Shown here: positions 1-12,216 of the stretch, piece after piece
How the letters are laid out: the number at the start of each line of letters is the position of its first letter
Numbering within the stretch: position 1 is the first letter of the stretch
Assembly: GCF_019399895.1 (NCBI RefSeq)
Contig: NC_091873.1
Location: 5,383,501 to 5,447,500, forward strand
Direction of reading: 5' to 3'
From: Cardiocondyla obscurior
Lineage: Eukaryota; Arthropoda; Insecta; Hymenoptera; Formicidae
Length of the DNA: 64,000 nucleotides
The notes under the pieces: model-generated
The model's database searches: none
What the model saw: the letters and a program-made list of their open reading frames with translations, nothing else
Told to the model about the DNA's origin: nothing
Translations under genes and position numbers: made by a program

Positions 1-892
1 CACGACGAGAAACGAATATTCGCGAACACAACCGTGGCCGGCAAGACAATACGTACATACACAACGAAAAACTGTGCGAAAACATGCTGCGCGAATGTTT
101 ATCAAGTCCTTTTGTTCCGCAATCGACGAACGCTATGACGCCGTGTGTTACGAATCAACAATGTCCTTGGCGAGCTCGCAAACGTACGCCGTGAGGTCGC
201 CGAGCAGCATCGAACCGAGCACAGGGCGCGCGGGGAGAGGCAAGGGGAAATCGCGAGAACATACGGCACGAATATACAAGTTCTTTTACTACGCAATCTA
301 CGCACACTATGACGCCGTGTGTTACAAATCAACAATGTCCTTGGCGAGCTCGCGAAATACGTACGCCGTAAAGGTCGCCGAGCAACATCGAACTGAGCAC
401 AGCGCGCGCGGGAAGAGGCAAGAGAGAATCGCGAGAACATACGGCACGAATATACAAGTTCTTTTATTCCGCAATCGACACACTATGACGCCGTATGTTA
501 CGAATCAACAATGTCCTTGGCGAGCTTGCGAAATACGTACGCCGTAAAGGTCGCCGAGCAGCATCGAACTGAGCACAGCACGACTACAGTCTCGAAAGAG
601 CATTCCATTATGGCTCGATACGAATAATCGCCCGTTCACTTGATTGACTGCTTGAGAAAGTCGTAGATGCGAAACACTCGCGGTGCGATCGACGAAATTA
701 TGAAAGTCATAGTCACAGACATTACCGTGAACAGATGCGCAGAAACACAGTAGGAAACTAATCAGGAACGTGGGACGAGAATATTCGGGAATCTCAGCCT
801 TGCGAACCGGCGATCCTTCCACGTCGATAGCCCGTGGCAGAATGACTCGGCGTAGGCTTGCTGCGAGCTCGCGATCAGGCGATCCACGGAGC

Positions 893-1020
893 GCTGTGAT
901 TGGTCGGCGCGCTACAGTATGGCCCTCACGCGGCGCTGCGAGTCGCGGTGAGGCACGGGCAATTCACAGAGACCGTCTTTGCCTGGAAATATAAATTAAA
1001 TATATTAGTACGCACGTTAC
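893..1020 (+). promoter_or_regulatory. Promoter-like module, spacer copy 1
   Basis: An inverted CCAAT box (ATTGG, 899-903) in a GC-rich context is followed exactly 90 bp later by a TATA-like stretch (atataaatta, 989-998) and then a possible start region around 1015-1025. The same two boxes with the same 90-bp spacing occur in the other two spacers. The box arrangement is seen directly; promoter activity is inference. CCAAT boxes work in both orientations, but the TATA placement favours plus-strand transcription into the next subrepeat block. Confidence 0.4.
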
Positions 1021-1817
1021 ACCGATTTTATTTTACTTAATACAAGAGAGGATTTATTTATATTAAAAACTATCTTGGCGAGCTCGCGAACTACGTACGC
1101 CGTGAAAGTCGCCGAGCAGCATCGAACTGAGCACAGCGCGCGCGGGGAGAGGCAAGGGGGAATCGCTAGAATATACGGCACGAATATACAAGTTCTTTTA
1201 TTCCGCAATCGACACACACTATGACGCCGTGTGTTACGAATTAACAATGTCCTTGGCGAGCTCGCGAACTTCGTACGTACCGTAAAAGTCGCCGAGCAGC
1301 ATCGAACTGAGCACAGAGCACGCGGCGGCGAGCGCGGGGAGAGGCAAGGGGGAATCGCGAGAACATACGGCACGAATATACAAGTTCTTTTATTCCGCAA
1401 CCGACACACACTATGACGCCGTCTTTACGAATCAACGAATGTCCTTGGCGAGCTCGCGAACTTCGTACGTACCGTAAAAGTCGCCGAGCAGCATCGAACT
1501 GAGCACAGAGCACGCGGCGGCGAGCGCGGGAAGAGGAAAGGGAGAATCGCGACTACAGTCTCGGAAGAGTATTTTATTATGGCTCGATACGAATAATCGC
1601 CCGTTCACTTGATTAACTGCTTGAGAAAGTCGTAGGTGCAAAACACTCGCGGTACGATCGACGAAATTATAAAATATATATATATATAGTTACAATTATT
1701 ACCGTGGATATTCGGGAATCTGTCCTGCGAACCGGCGATCCTTCCGCGTCGATAGCCCGTGGCAGAATGACTCGGCGTAGGCTTGCTGCGAGCTCGCGAT
1801 CAGGCGATCCATGGAGC

Positions 1818-1945
1818 GCTGTGATTGGTCGGCGCGCTACAGTATGGCCCTCGCACGGCGCTGCGAGTCGCGGTGAGGCACGGGCAATTCACAGAGACCG
1901 TCTTTGCCTGGAAATATAAATTAAATATATTAGTACGCACGTTAC
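1818..1945 (+). promoter_or_regulatory. Promoter-like module, spacer copy 2
   Basis: Second copy: ATTGG at 1824-1828 and atataaatta at 1914-1923, again 90 bp apart. This spacer lacks about 45 bp on its left side compared with copies 1 and 3, yet the module itself is intact. Confidence 0.4.
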
Positions 1946-2597
1946 ACCGATTTTATTGTACTTAATACAAGAGAGGATTTATTTATATTAAAAACTATCT
2001 TGGCGAGCTCGCGAACTACGTACGCCGTGAAAGTCGCCGAGCAGCATTGAACTGAGCACAGCGCGCGCGGGGAGAGGCAAGGGGGAATCGCGAGAACATA
2101 TGGCACGAATATACAAGTTCTTTTATTCCGCAACCGACACACACTATGACGCCGTGTTTACGAATCAACGAATGTCCTTGGCGAGCTCGCGAATTTCGTA
2201 CGTACCGTAAAAGTCGCCGAGCAGCATCGAACTGAGCACAGAGCACGCGGCGGCGAGCGCGGGAAGAGGAAAGGGAGAATCGCGACTACAGTCTCGGAAG
2301 AGCATTTTATTATGGCTCGATACGAATCGCCCGTTCACTTGATTGACTGCTTGAGAAAGTCGTAGGTGCGAAACACTCGCGGTGCGATCGACGAAATTAT
2401 GAAAGCCATAGTTACAATTATTACCGTGGACAGTAAACGATGCGTAGAAACACAGTAGGAAACTAATCAAGAACGTGGGACGTGAATATTCGGGAATCTC
2501 AGTTTTGCGAACCGACGACCCTTCCGCGTCGATAGCCCGTGGCAGAATGACTCAGCGTAGGCTTGCTGCGAGCTCGCGATCAGGCGATCCACGGAGC

Positions 2598-2725
2598 GCT
2601 GTGATTGGTCGGCGCGCTACAGTATGGCCCTCGCGCGGCGCTGCGAGTCGCGGTGAGGCGCGGGCAATTCACATAAACCGTCTTTGCCTGGAAATATAAA
2701 TTAAATATATTAGTACGCACGTTAC
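2598..2725 (+). promoter_or_regulatory. Promoter-like module, spacer copy 3
   Basis: Third copy: ATTGG at 2604-2608 and atataaatta at 2694-2703, 90 bp apart. It is the last complete element of the array; downstream of it the repeat gives way to unrelated A/T-rich DNA at ~2781. Confidence 0.4.
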
Positions 2726-2781
2726 ACCGATTTTATTTTACCTAATACAAGAGAGGATTTATTTATATTAAAAAATATCTT

Positions 2782-5700
2782 TCCCCGTATAATATTCTAC
2801 GGTTTTTCTTTTGATACAATGACGATAATGAATAAATAATAAAATAAACGAATGTATTACATAATCCAGTATCCGTTTAAAGAAAAACGCGGATAATAGA
2901 TTAATCGCTATCTTCCACAGCAAATATCTACGAGAGCATTATTACCTTTGATGCATCACGTATCACACGCGTGCATATTGATCCCCTTGGCTTTTCGTTA
3001 GATATTAAAAATTTTGACGTTCGTTTATCGAATTCATAATAATCTTTTCGTTGCATTGTTAATTTTCTGACAAACTTTTAAACTTTATGTAAAAGTTTCC
3101 GATAAGTTAATTTAAAGAATAATGAAAAAGTAGTCCAACACCTTCGCTTCGTCCATAATTTCCGTACTTAAAATATCGGAGGCTTCCCTTGAATCCCGAC
3201 AGCGTTTAACGAGTTGACACTTTTTACCCTCCGCGAACCGGTCGAGTAACTTCATTGCTATAATTTCCCTCTTAGTCGATTACGGCCCTTCGACCCTACG
3301 GTGTTGCGAACTATCACGGAGGCGTTTCAGGATGCCGGATGATAGATCGGGCTGCGATCGTTATCGAAAACAAGATCGTCATTCTTTTTCTCTTGGCTAT
3401 CTCCTGGACCCTGAAACGCACATGCACACCCTAAAATCTCGCCTATCGCGTCCACTAGCCCCATTATTACAGCACCAACGGTGGAATGTAATTTCCGGCG
3501 CGTCAGCGAGGATCCAGATCGGTCCTTGTCGCTTGTCTCTGCTCATGGAACACCGCTGTCGACGAATTCTACTAATCGTTGTAATCAATATTCTTCAAGG
3601 TATATTGCCATATAAATTACCGCGAGCTAGCTTTCTTTTCTCTCTCTCTCTTTTTTTTTATATATATATTTTTTTTAGAAATATACAAGAATTAAAAGTT
3701 GGTTCTTTTATTATCTTTTTCTCATTATTTTAATATCTTGCTTATAACAAAATTCTTTCTAAAATAAATATTATTTGTCGATAAGATATCCCTATTGTAA
3801 ATTTTTTTTTAACTAAAATTTAATTGTAAATGCATGCAGCCACGATGTTACGACAATGATACAACATGACAAGCAAGTATCAAAGTATTTTACGTTGGAT
3901 CGCATATTTATGCACTCCGCATATTTATGAACACGATGACTCGATGCGAAAGCGGCGACGAAGCACTGTTTTGTAAACGGCGACAATTTGTCACGTGCGC
4001 TTTTGGCAAAACAGTCTGGAACGCGTCATAACGTTGAACGCAGTTACCTGGCTATGACGCCTTTGGGGATGGTTCGCCGGGGACGACGTCGCGTTATCGA
4101 GGGCAACGAGAGGCTGCTATTAATCACTCCTTGTTTGTTAAGCGGCGTACACACCTGCTTCCGTAATATCCTGCCTGCAGTGTATAACCAGGCAAGCCTT
4201 CCGCATGCACCGGGAAACGTACGCTTTCAAGGGTGTCCCGGCTCGGTAGTTGGATACTCACACACGTGTCCGTGTATGGGGCCGAAAGTTTCGACAAAGC
4301 CGTATGCAGAGGCATTCGCTCGTATCAAGCAGCGCGAGGACATTGTCGCTCGTTCGGCGCCCGATCGCTCTACAAGCTGTCGTTCGCCGACTACGGCGAT
4401 GACGACGCTAGTTCAGATGCACCGACGATACCACCATTATCTTTTCAGCAAATTGATTAACGTACTTGGCGCCGGCGCCTGTTTCCCACGATACTACAAG
4501 CTCGAGATGTTTGTCGAACCAATTTAGGCTGCCGTCGAATCAAATCACTGGAAAAACCTTAGAACGATCGTACCGCGAAATCTAATATATTACGCATACC
4601 GTCGACGTTGCGAAGTCACCGTCGTAATTCGCAAAACTCAATCCACGCCCGCGCGTTTTAGATTACCTCGCCCGTCCGCGAACAGCCGGCTTACGCACAT
4701 TCCTGGGAAAACTAGAAGGTAACAATCTCGAGCCCTCCGTACAATCGCATACAAGTTTTAGTACATCAGACTCCCACGAGTATCTATGCAGCGAGCGAAA
4801 GCTGGCCCTCGAAATTCCAATGGCCCTCCGGGAAATTTCCTAACATCTTGGTGGTCCAATTCGCTCTTGCGTAGAGCTCAGGCAAACGCTTTCGCCTTTG
4901 GCTCGGTCCAAATAACGATGCATTTTTTATTTTATCGCACGTATTCAGCTACAACTCAGTCTCGCTCGCGATATAACAAAATAATTAGAGTCGCTTGTGA
5001 GAAAGCCAGAAGGAAATATTTCCGGCGCGCAACATCAAAAGTAGCATTGCGAAAAAGAAGAAGGGGGGGAAAAAAAAAAGAAGAGAAAGAAAAAACGAAA
5101 GCGGAATAGCTACTCGTCGTTGCTGGAAATCCTATTATGTCGCAATGGTTATTTTGTAAAAGCGTTTTCTTTTATAAAAGCCGTATATGGTAATTTAAGC
5201 TATCGGCGGTCTCATTAAAACGACTCTTTGAGCACGGATCGTCGTCCATTCGAATGGATAATAGTCCAGAACTGCGTTGCAAAGAGTAGCTCCAATTATA
5301 AGTAAAGAAATGGAAATTTTGCGAATAAATGAAACAATGAGGCGCATTCGAAATTAGCGCTAGAAAAGCAAAAGAATAATTCGAGCTTAAGCATTCGGTA
5401 GATGACAACGAAGTTACTGGCGCTGCACCGTTTTCTTGCTTATCGGAGCTTTACGCAAGAACGCGCTCATCGGGATTTCCACATGAGACTTGCAAATTCT
5501 GGTCTGGTACGTTAATTGCCAAATCTTTTTTTTTTTCAAAATACCGATCCGTCTATATAATAATAATGATTTCTTTTTCGTAGTTAAAAATTATTGTCTC
5601 TTAAAAAATAGCGCGCACGTGATTTTTTCTAGTATTGTAAACATATCGTATGCGTTATCTTTCTATCTGAAATTCACGACCGTCTTAATTTCGCTAATTA

Positions 5701-8700
5701 GGCAAAAAAAAAGAACTGCTCGCGAATCGAGAGATACGAGGGAACCAATGCCGCATCTCATTGTCTGGAGAATAGGGAAACTAACGCGTGACTCAATACC
5801 TGAAGTCGAGTAATATTGCGGTGTAGGATACACGCGCCCGGAATGTAATTATATTTTGAATTCGAAGCGCCTATTTTGCAAATAATTTGCATATTGCCTA
5901 AACTACTCGCACACTAGCTTCTCGCGACGTACGAATTCTACGTGTCTTCCGAATCGCAACGCGCACATGCCAAATGAATTCCTTCGTAATTACGCGCGCG
6001 TAGAATAATCATATAACAACGCCGGATCGCGTTTACGCGTTATCTCCGGTGTATTTATATATAATTTTGACTTCTCATTGCGCGCGTATCCTTTATCCTA
6101 TTATTGTCAAGTTAGATTTTCCCGAATCGCGCTTTCGCCACCCCATATTTCGTATCTCGGTTGTAGAAATACCTCGCATTAGCCGGCTGATATCCTGGAT
6201 TACCGTAGCCTCTCCTAGATTAACCATATTTCAACGTTCGATTATACCCGTCCGGCGCCGCGAGGCTCGTTTGCATAGGAAATAAAGCGAAATGCCGCGC
6301 GGCGCACGAAGAGGCCACTTAACGAGTAACGCGATTTAGCAGTAAACGTGCTCTTTGTCACGTGCACATGTTCCGTTTATTACCGGCGAGGAACGAAGTT
6401 TCATAAAAAAAAAAATAAAAAGAAAAAAAAAAAAATTCTTTCAAGGAGAGCCGATTGCCTCCTCCGTAAGGCGCGCAATTTATTTCGAGCCTCGACCGAC
6501 GGCACCCACGCGAGAGCGGATTTCCGTTTTCCAATAAAATCTCTGTCCGTATACCGGGTCTCTGTACGCGTACACCGCGATGCCCGTGTACACGTACCGA
6601 GATTCCGGATGAAATCAGATTCTCGGCGTTGCTGCGAAAAACATCCCAAAGCCTACAATAATAGTTTTTCGAGTATCACATTGCATTGTACGATCGCCTA
6701 CACGCGCGCTTTTGATCAATAAGAGAATTTGTCTCGCGCAATCTAACAACTGCGTCTCTTATTATCTCCGTACAATTCCGGAATATATATGAGGTTATTA
6801 CATCACCAGTCTCTATAATATTTCAATTTCCGCTACGTCGCGATGAATCGGCGAGAATATATGTGTATAGAGAGATTTCCTTAAAACTAACTTATAACCT
6901 GTCGTAAATTCTGCAACAAATTCTAGGTAGATTATTTCTAACGCAAGCTTCGTTAATTTTACGTACCGATTATAAACATTTTTGCTTTAAATCACGAAAT
7001 CATAATATTAAACAAAAGTGATTACTCATAATAATTAATTTTTTTTTTTCTTTCTTTTTTTTTTGCATAAGTAACGAGACTAGATTAAGAGATAGGCACG
7101 TTTAGAATTTTAGTGCATTCTGCAACGAAAGGAATACTTCCCTTTGGCATTTCTTTTGACTACATTTTTCGTACGTGATCGCACATTGCGATTCTTCTAA
7201 GGACCCGTCGTAAAATATTTCTTTTAAAGCTTCCCTTCATATTCTAAAATCAGCTGGTGGTGAAAATACCCGTTTCCTTTTCCATACAGTAGCGAAGATT
7301 TACGATTCGTAAAACAATACTTTCGAAGATGCCCCATTGTGGTGGCGCACATTATGTAAAATAACAAGAAACGCTACGTTGACCCACTGACCGATCTTTT
7401 TCTTTTTTCTTTTTGTAAAACTTTAGACCGAAGGCCTAATCTTATAAAAGTCACGAAACCTCAAAGGGATCTCTTAGCGGGAGGACTGTTAAATAATTTC
7501 ATGAAATTGACGCTGTCTTTTAAATTGTTACCTCCTACGGATTCTGGGTTAAGATATATGTTAGCCTGGCAAGAAATTAGAACCATTGTTACGGAAACTG
7601 AACACCCAAGAACTTCTAAGTGTTATAAATTTTTTAAACGCTACGTTTAACACACGATTATTGATTTTTAACTAACAGAGAAAATAATCGTTTTAGTTTC
7701 CCATTTATTTTTTTCTCTTTTTTACATCTACGTGAATTATAATCGTGGCATAAAAAATTCTGTTTGTCTTTATGAAGGAAATAACAATTTTACAAATAAA
7801 GAAAATGTAATGGGAAAATATCGGGGACGTGATAACGACGAGAAAGTTCAACGATAGATCTTTTATCACGCGCGCGTGATGCATCTAAGAAAGTTCACAC
7901 GTGAGCGCGATGTCCGGCGCGATTATTCTAGCGGATCGCGTGGAACTTGGTTTCTTCGACACAGTGACCTCGTCAATTTTCGGTGGAGATAGTCCGGTGT
8001 CCTCGGAAGGATTCGAGCCTCTTCCTGCGGCAGCCAAGATTTACGGATGTCATAAAGCACTAAAAACGGTTACGGTAACTTCGCCCGACGTGGCAGTTTT
8101 ATTTGCGCCATACATTCGGCGGCGACGGCGGCTGAAGCGTCTACCATATCGTCGCTCAAAAACGTACAAAAGTAACAATGAAACGTGCGATTTCGCTCCG
8201 GCGCGTCGAAAGTTTTCCGCGACACTGGGAAACCCACGGGCGGCGCAACTTTTCGCGAACACCTCGCGTCCTTCTTGCCGCTTACGCGCTATACGCGCAG
8301 CGGGGATGTGTATTTCCGCGCCAGGCAGACAAACCGTGCACCACTTCCTCCCTCATAAATAAATATGAGCTTAGCCTCGTCCGTCTCTTTTCCTCTCGGG
8401 CTGTCGTATTTGTTCGACGTGCGAAAAAGAAAGGCGACCGACTGGCGGGCAAACAGCAAGCCACTTCGAGAGGAAATATCTTGACATTCTTACCGTACGT
8501 AGCGGTGCGCGTCAGCCATCGCTATCAGGCGCTATCTTCGATCTCCGATAGTATGTTAGCCCCGAGCTAAAGTGCGGCCGTTAAGTGGCATTCCAAACTT
8601 TAACATAAATGAACGAATAAAAGCGTTACCGGACACTGGACCGGGTCCCTCGCCGGGCGAACAAAAAGCGCGGCACGGCGACGAGGAAAAGAGGCGACTT

Positions 8701-11350
8701 TTTTTCTTTTGTCGTTAATGAAGCTGTCCCTCTCTTTAAAAAAAAAAAAAAAAATGGTCGAGTATTAGCGAATACTTAGTTAGCCACGGAAAACGGCGTT
8801 TTGCTCGCGCGCGACAGCGCAATTACAATAAACGGGTGTCTCTCGCTACCGGCAGCACATACTCCCTATCTTTCACCCGTCTCTCTCTGGCCTTCCGTTG
8901 GTTCGTGCCGCCTCGGAGGGTTTCCTTCTCCTCAGGCTAACGTTTGTTTCTACTCGCGGTAGGTAGAGAGCATAAGCGGCACGCTTACGCAGCGGGGTCG
9001 GAGCTTAAATTAAATCCGGCTAATGTAACCGACGGGTATATTAGATCTCTTGTCTGCGGGCGCATGTCCTCTCCCTTTTGCGTACGCGGACTCGGGGATT
9101 GGCCTCGCGGAAGGGCTGGTAGGCAGACGATGAGATTCGAGACGCAACGCTAAGGGGGAGATCCGGTAAAGACGAAACGTCAGTGATCACACCGTGTAAT
9201 CCTTTACTTTTTACCGAGGGCCCTACGCATTTCGTATTTATTGACCTCCGCACCGCACTTCCTGCTCCCGCGAGATAATTACTCAACGGTAGTTTATTTG
9301 TCGGACCCCCCTCTCCCCTTCCTTCGCCCTCCCCCCGTTCGTAATTTAGCCGCGCTTTGATCTTACGAAAATCAAAAAGCACAATAATATTATAATTTAC
9401 TATTATGCATTTTATTTTAAAAGCAGTCGCAATAGCAAAGTAAATAATGCATTAGCGCGCCGTGAAAAAAAAAAATTCTCCTTTGATGCCGGTAATAAGA
9501 GCATATTAGGTTTATCACCCTAAGCCTTGTAAAGAACAAAAGGACGTGTTTTTATTAAGCTATCTTTTTGGCACAACACCGCGAAAGTCTGCGGTCTTGC
9601 TGCATCTAGGCATTTATATGCGTCGTCTGTACGTGATATCCACAGACGTGACGGCGGAAAGGTTAGCGAAAGAGGGAGACGCGAATAAGAGAATACGAAA
9701 CGGAGATAGAAGAGGATCAAAGAGAATCCGGTGGAGGTGACGACGTTGTCTACCGACGCCGGAAGCTTCGTGATCGAATCGCTAATTAGCACTCGCTCCC
9801 GGCCGGAGAACTCTTTGAGAGTAGCAACTTCTCTCCTGTCGTTAATGCATTCGGATCGAGTAAATCCATTTTAAGCTCGCTACGCCGCGGCTGCGAAGGC
9901 CGGGGCACAAACTTGTCGAGAACAATTAATCGTGTTTATTTAAAGATTTACGGCGTGACCGATTTTCCGATTAGGACGTAAAATATCGGACGGTTAGACC
10001 GCGCTGCTAATGCATTTAAACTCTCCGAAGTGCAATCCAGCAGTTAATTAATCGTTATGCAATGACAAATGTATTTATAATATACACGTACATTGTGCGT
10101 ACGAATGAAGTATCTTTATGACTGTAATCTTTTTTTTTTTCTTTTCCCCTTTTTTGTTTTTTTTTTTCGCAAAATAAAGTTAAATAGATATCTATCGAAA
10201 GGGATATTAGGAAAAACGATGACATCGGCGTCTGCCGCTTGTCAGGCTACTGCAATTGTATCGCAAAAAGAGATTTTGTCGTACGCCCGCGGGTACCATA
10301 AACACTAATTCGAATCCCACTGGTTTGCCCCCGGGATCGAACGAGTCGGAACCAGAAAGTGATAAGACACAATATCTCACAATTTTCGTCCGGGTCTTGT
10401 GGGGCTTTCGCGTCCCGTAGCGCTAATAAATTATTACGAATGATGACGTCCCGAAAAAAAATTTACGATCGGCCAATAATGTTCCGTCAGTCAAAAAACG
10501 AATAGCGATACATCTGTTTTCATTATACTCCCACGCTACTAATCATTTACGTCAATTTATATCGATTTAATATTGCAGTGATTAATGTTTACGTTGGCCA
10601 TCAATATTTTCCGCGTTATCGTACAATAGCCGGACTAAATAAAATTAATCGCTCGCATTTGCCTGATTCGTGAAAAATTTATTGCGGCACCTGCAAACGG
10701 ATGCGGAAGCTGTACGTGCGCCGAATGCGTATCTATCAATTGTCCGGGGGGGGAGAGTAACGCTATCCGGAGCCTGGTCGAGCTGTACGTATATCAATCG
10801 TTCTAAAAAATTTGCCAAAAATTGTTTTAAAAATGAAAAGTTATCTCATTAACCCAGCGGCCCTGTCGGAATACTTGGCTAAAGGTGTACACGGGCCTTA
10901 GCCCGGACGCTTAATTAAGCGAGCCGCACGTATGCGCGTCTGAAGGGTGGAAAAAAGATCAATAAAATCGCTAGTCTACAGGCGACCGCATTCATCCGCC
11001 ACCCCATTTCTACAACATATTTTGCAACCTCGCCCCCATATACGGGCCTCGGCTGACCCCCACACTCCGTACTCCACCCCTCGCTCTTTACCAGCCTCAC
11101 GTGCTCGTTTCGCTCCCTCCCTTCTGTCCACCGCGAGGGTGGCGAACCAGCGCGCGCGCTCGCGAGGCTACGCCGATCTACCACTAGATGGTGACGGAGG
11201 GCGAAAACTGTGAGCGGGACGAAGCGAGCGCATGCGATTGAAGAAGGACGGCCGACCCGCGTGAGAGAGGGTCGAGAGCCGTGCGGGTTACTTCCCCTCC
11301 CCTTTGCCATCTCTTGCCGTCGACCAAGTGGAGTTTCTCGTCAGCCTGTC
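2782..11350. other. Noncoding flank between the repeat array and the probable first exon
   Basis: No exon could be supported. ORFs at 3988-4527 (179 codons) and 7901-8362 (153 codons) have no recognisable domain and no convincing splice or start context. One alternative frame at 4233-4460 ends in a serine- and acid-rich tail that reads somewhat like protein, but its frame has no independent support. The stretch has frequent A and T runs (for example 5523-5537, 6405-6435, 7040-7062, 8737-8753) alternating with CpG-rich segments. The last ~400 bp (10950-11350) is GC-rich and CpG-dense, as expected just upstream of a TATA-less promoter. Confidence 0.6.
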
Positions 11351-11354
11351 AGTT
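11349..11354 (+). promoter_or_regulatory. Probable initiator (TCAGTT) of a TATA-less promoter
   Basis: TCAGTT at 11349-11354 matches the arthropod initiator consensus TCAGTY, with the A at 11351 as likely +1. There is no TATA box at about -30, and the surrounding ~400 bp is GC- and CpG-rich. A splice donor lies about 440 bp downstream. The exact start is inference; 5'-end RNA data would settle it. Confidence 0.45.
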
Positions 11355-11424
11355 AGTGCCGCGAGGCCGCGACGGTACGGTGTGTTGGTTGGTACGTTGT
11401 TCCTTACCGCCTCGCGTTTTCCCG

Positions 11425-11472
11425 ATGGGCGCCTCGTGGACCCAGTGCGAGAAAAGACGCGGCTATCGATAG
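11425..11472 (+). other. Upstream ORF, 15 codons
   Basis: ATG at 11425 opens MGASWTQCEKRRGYR and stops at TAG (11470-11472), inside the probable 5' UTR. It ends well before the ATG at 11769. Function is unknown; it may simply reduce downstream initiation. Confidence 0.35.
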
Positions 11473-11697
11473 CCGGCGATAATTGCCGCGACATCGAGGT
11501 GCCCGCCCACTAGTTTTGCATTTTTCTAAACGGATATTCGCGTAGCACGCGTAGCATACATAATTGTGCGGGGCTCACAGGCTTGTAAATAGCGCCCCGC
11601 CGAGAGAGGTGTACGTGTAGAAAAAAAAAATACAAAGAAGAAAATTTTTTTTAAGTGAGGAACATAGGATCTATAGAGACCAAGGCAGTTGTGATCG

Positions 11698-11733
11698 ATG
11701 ATATCATTGGTGCTCTTTAGTGTGTGCGCGTAG
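11698..11733 (+). other. Upstream ORF, 11 codons
   Basis: ATG at 11698 opens MISLVLFSVCA and stops at TAG (11731-11733), 36 bases before the candidate main start at 11769. It is a second upstream start codon in the same leader. Confidence 0.3.
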
Positions 11734-11788
11734 GGTCGCTGATAACGGAGCATTCGAGCGGATAATACATGATACATTTACGCACAAG

Positions 11789-12185
11789 GTGAGCATATCT
11801 ACTTTTCTCATATAACGCAGCCCTTTTAATTACGCGTGCGCCCATCGTGTGACAAACGAGACTGGAAAACGGACACACGCGAGCACAGCTGCAACGTGAA
11901 AATTGTCAAAGGTTGCAGTGCGCGGGCGCTATCGGTATCAGCGTGTAATTTTGCAGTGATATCTGTAATTACGTCGGGAAATTAGAATATAAATTGTTTA
12001 CGGAAAAGCAGCGGGGGGTGTCAATTGTATCGCCCGGAATTTCATTAGCGCGTATCTGTCGAGTGATCTTCACGTTGGCGAACTCGCGTGACATTTCAAA
12101 GAAATTACTTGCACGTTATTCTTACGGAACCAATTATATCACAATTATAATTTTAATTACTAGACAAAGGGCCAAATTTTATTTC

Positions 12186-12216
<31 letters not shown>

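Larger units (their letters stand above)
75..2781. repeat. Higher-order tandem array with ~176-bp subrepeats and ~500-bp promoter-like spacers
   Basis: Direct reading shows the phrase cttggcgagct at 166, 340, 516, 1074, 1252, 1444, 1999 and 2178. These mark eight copies of a subrepeat of about 174-192 bp, grouped 3, 3 and 2. After each group comes a ~500-bp spacer beginning gactacagtctcg, which appears three times. The overall period measured at gcctggaaat is 925 bp (981 to 1906), then 780 bp (1906 to 2686); the difference reflects one subrepeat fewer and a ~45-bp deletion in the middle spacer. Copies are very similar, so the array is young or homogenised. Sequence left of ~75 is a degenerate edge, and similarity stops abruptly at ~2781. 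ORFs on both strands recur with the repeat but are not equally preserved, so I do not call genes here. Confidence 0.93.
11351..11788 (+). other. Probable first exon (5' UTR plus short coding start), promoter 1
   Basis: The exon would run from the initiator to a good donor (cacaag|gtgagc, GT at 11789-11790). The most downstream ATG, at 11769, opens MIHLRT and then leaves two bases (AG) at the donor. The exon at 50729 supplies one base (C) to complete a serine codon, so the frame is exactly compatible. A stop (TAA at 11763-11765) lies just upstream in frame, so this would be the true start for that frame. Its -3 base is T, a weak context. Two short upstream ORFs (11425-11472 and 11698-11733) precede it, so translation from 11769 may be poor. 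Alternatively the exon is wholly untranslated. Confidence 0.5.

Noticed and set aside
102..2470. Recurring minus-strand ORFs in the tandem array (including a signal-peptide-like start near 2470)
   Set aside because: They recur only because the DNA repeats. The middle copy lacks ~45 bp of the frame and the ends differ between copies.
3988..4527. Plus-strand ORF of 179 codons
   Set aside because: No domain, several competing open frames on both strands, and no splice or promoter support.
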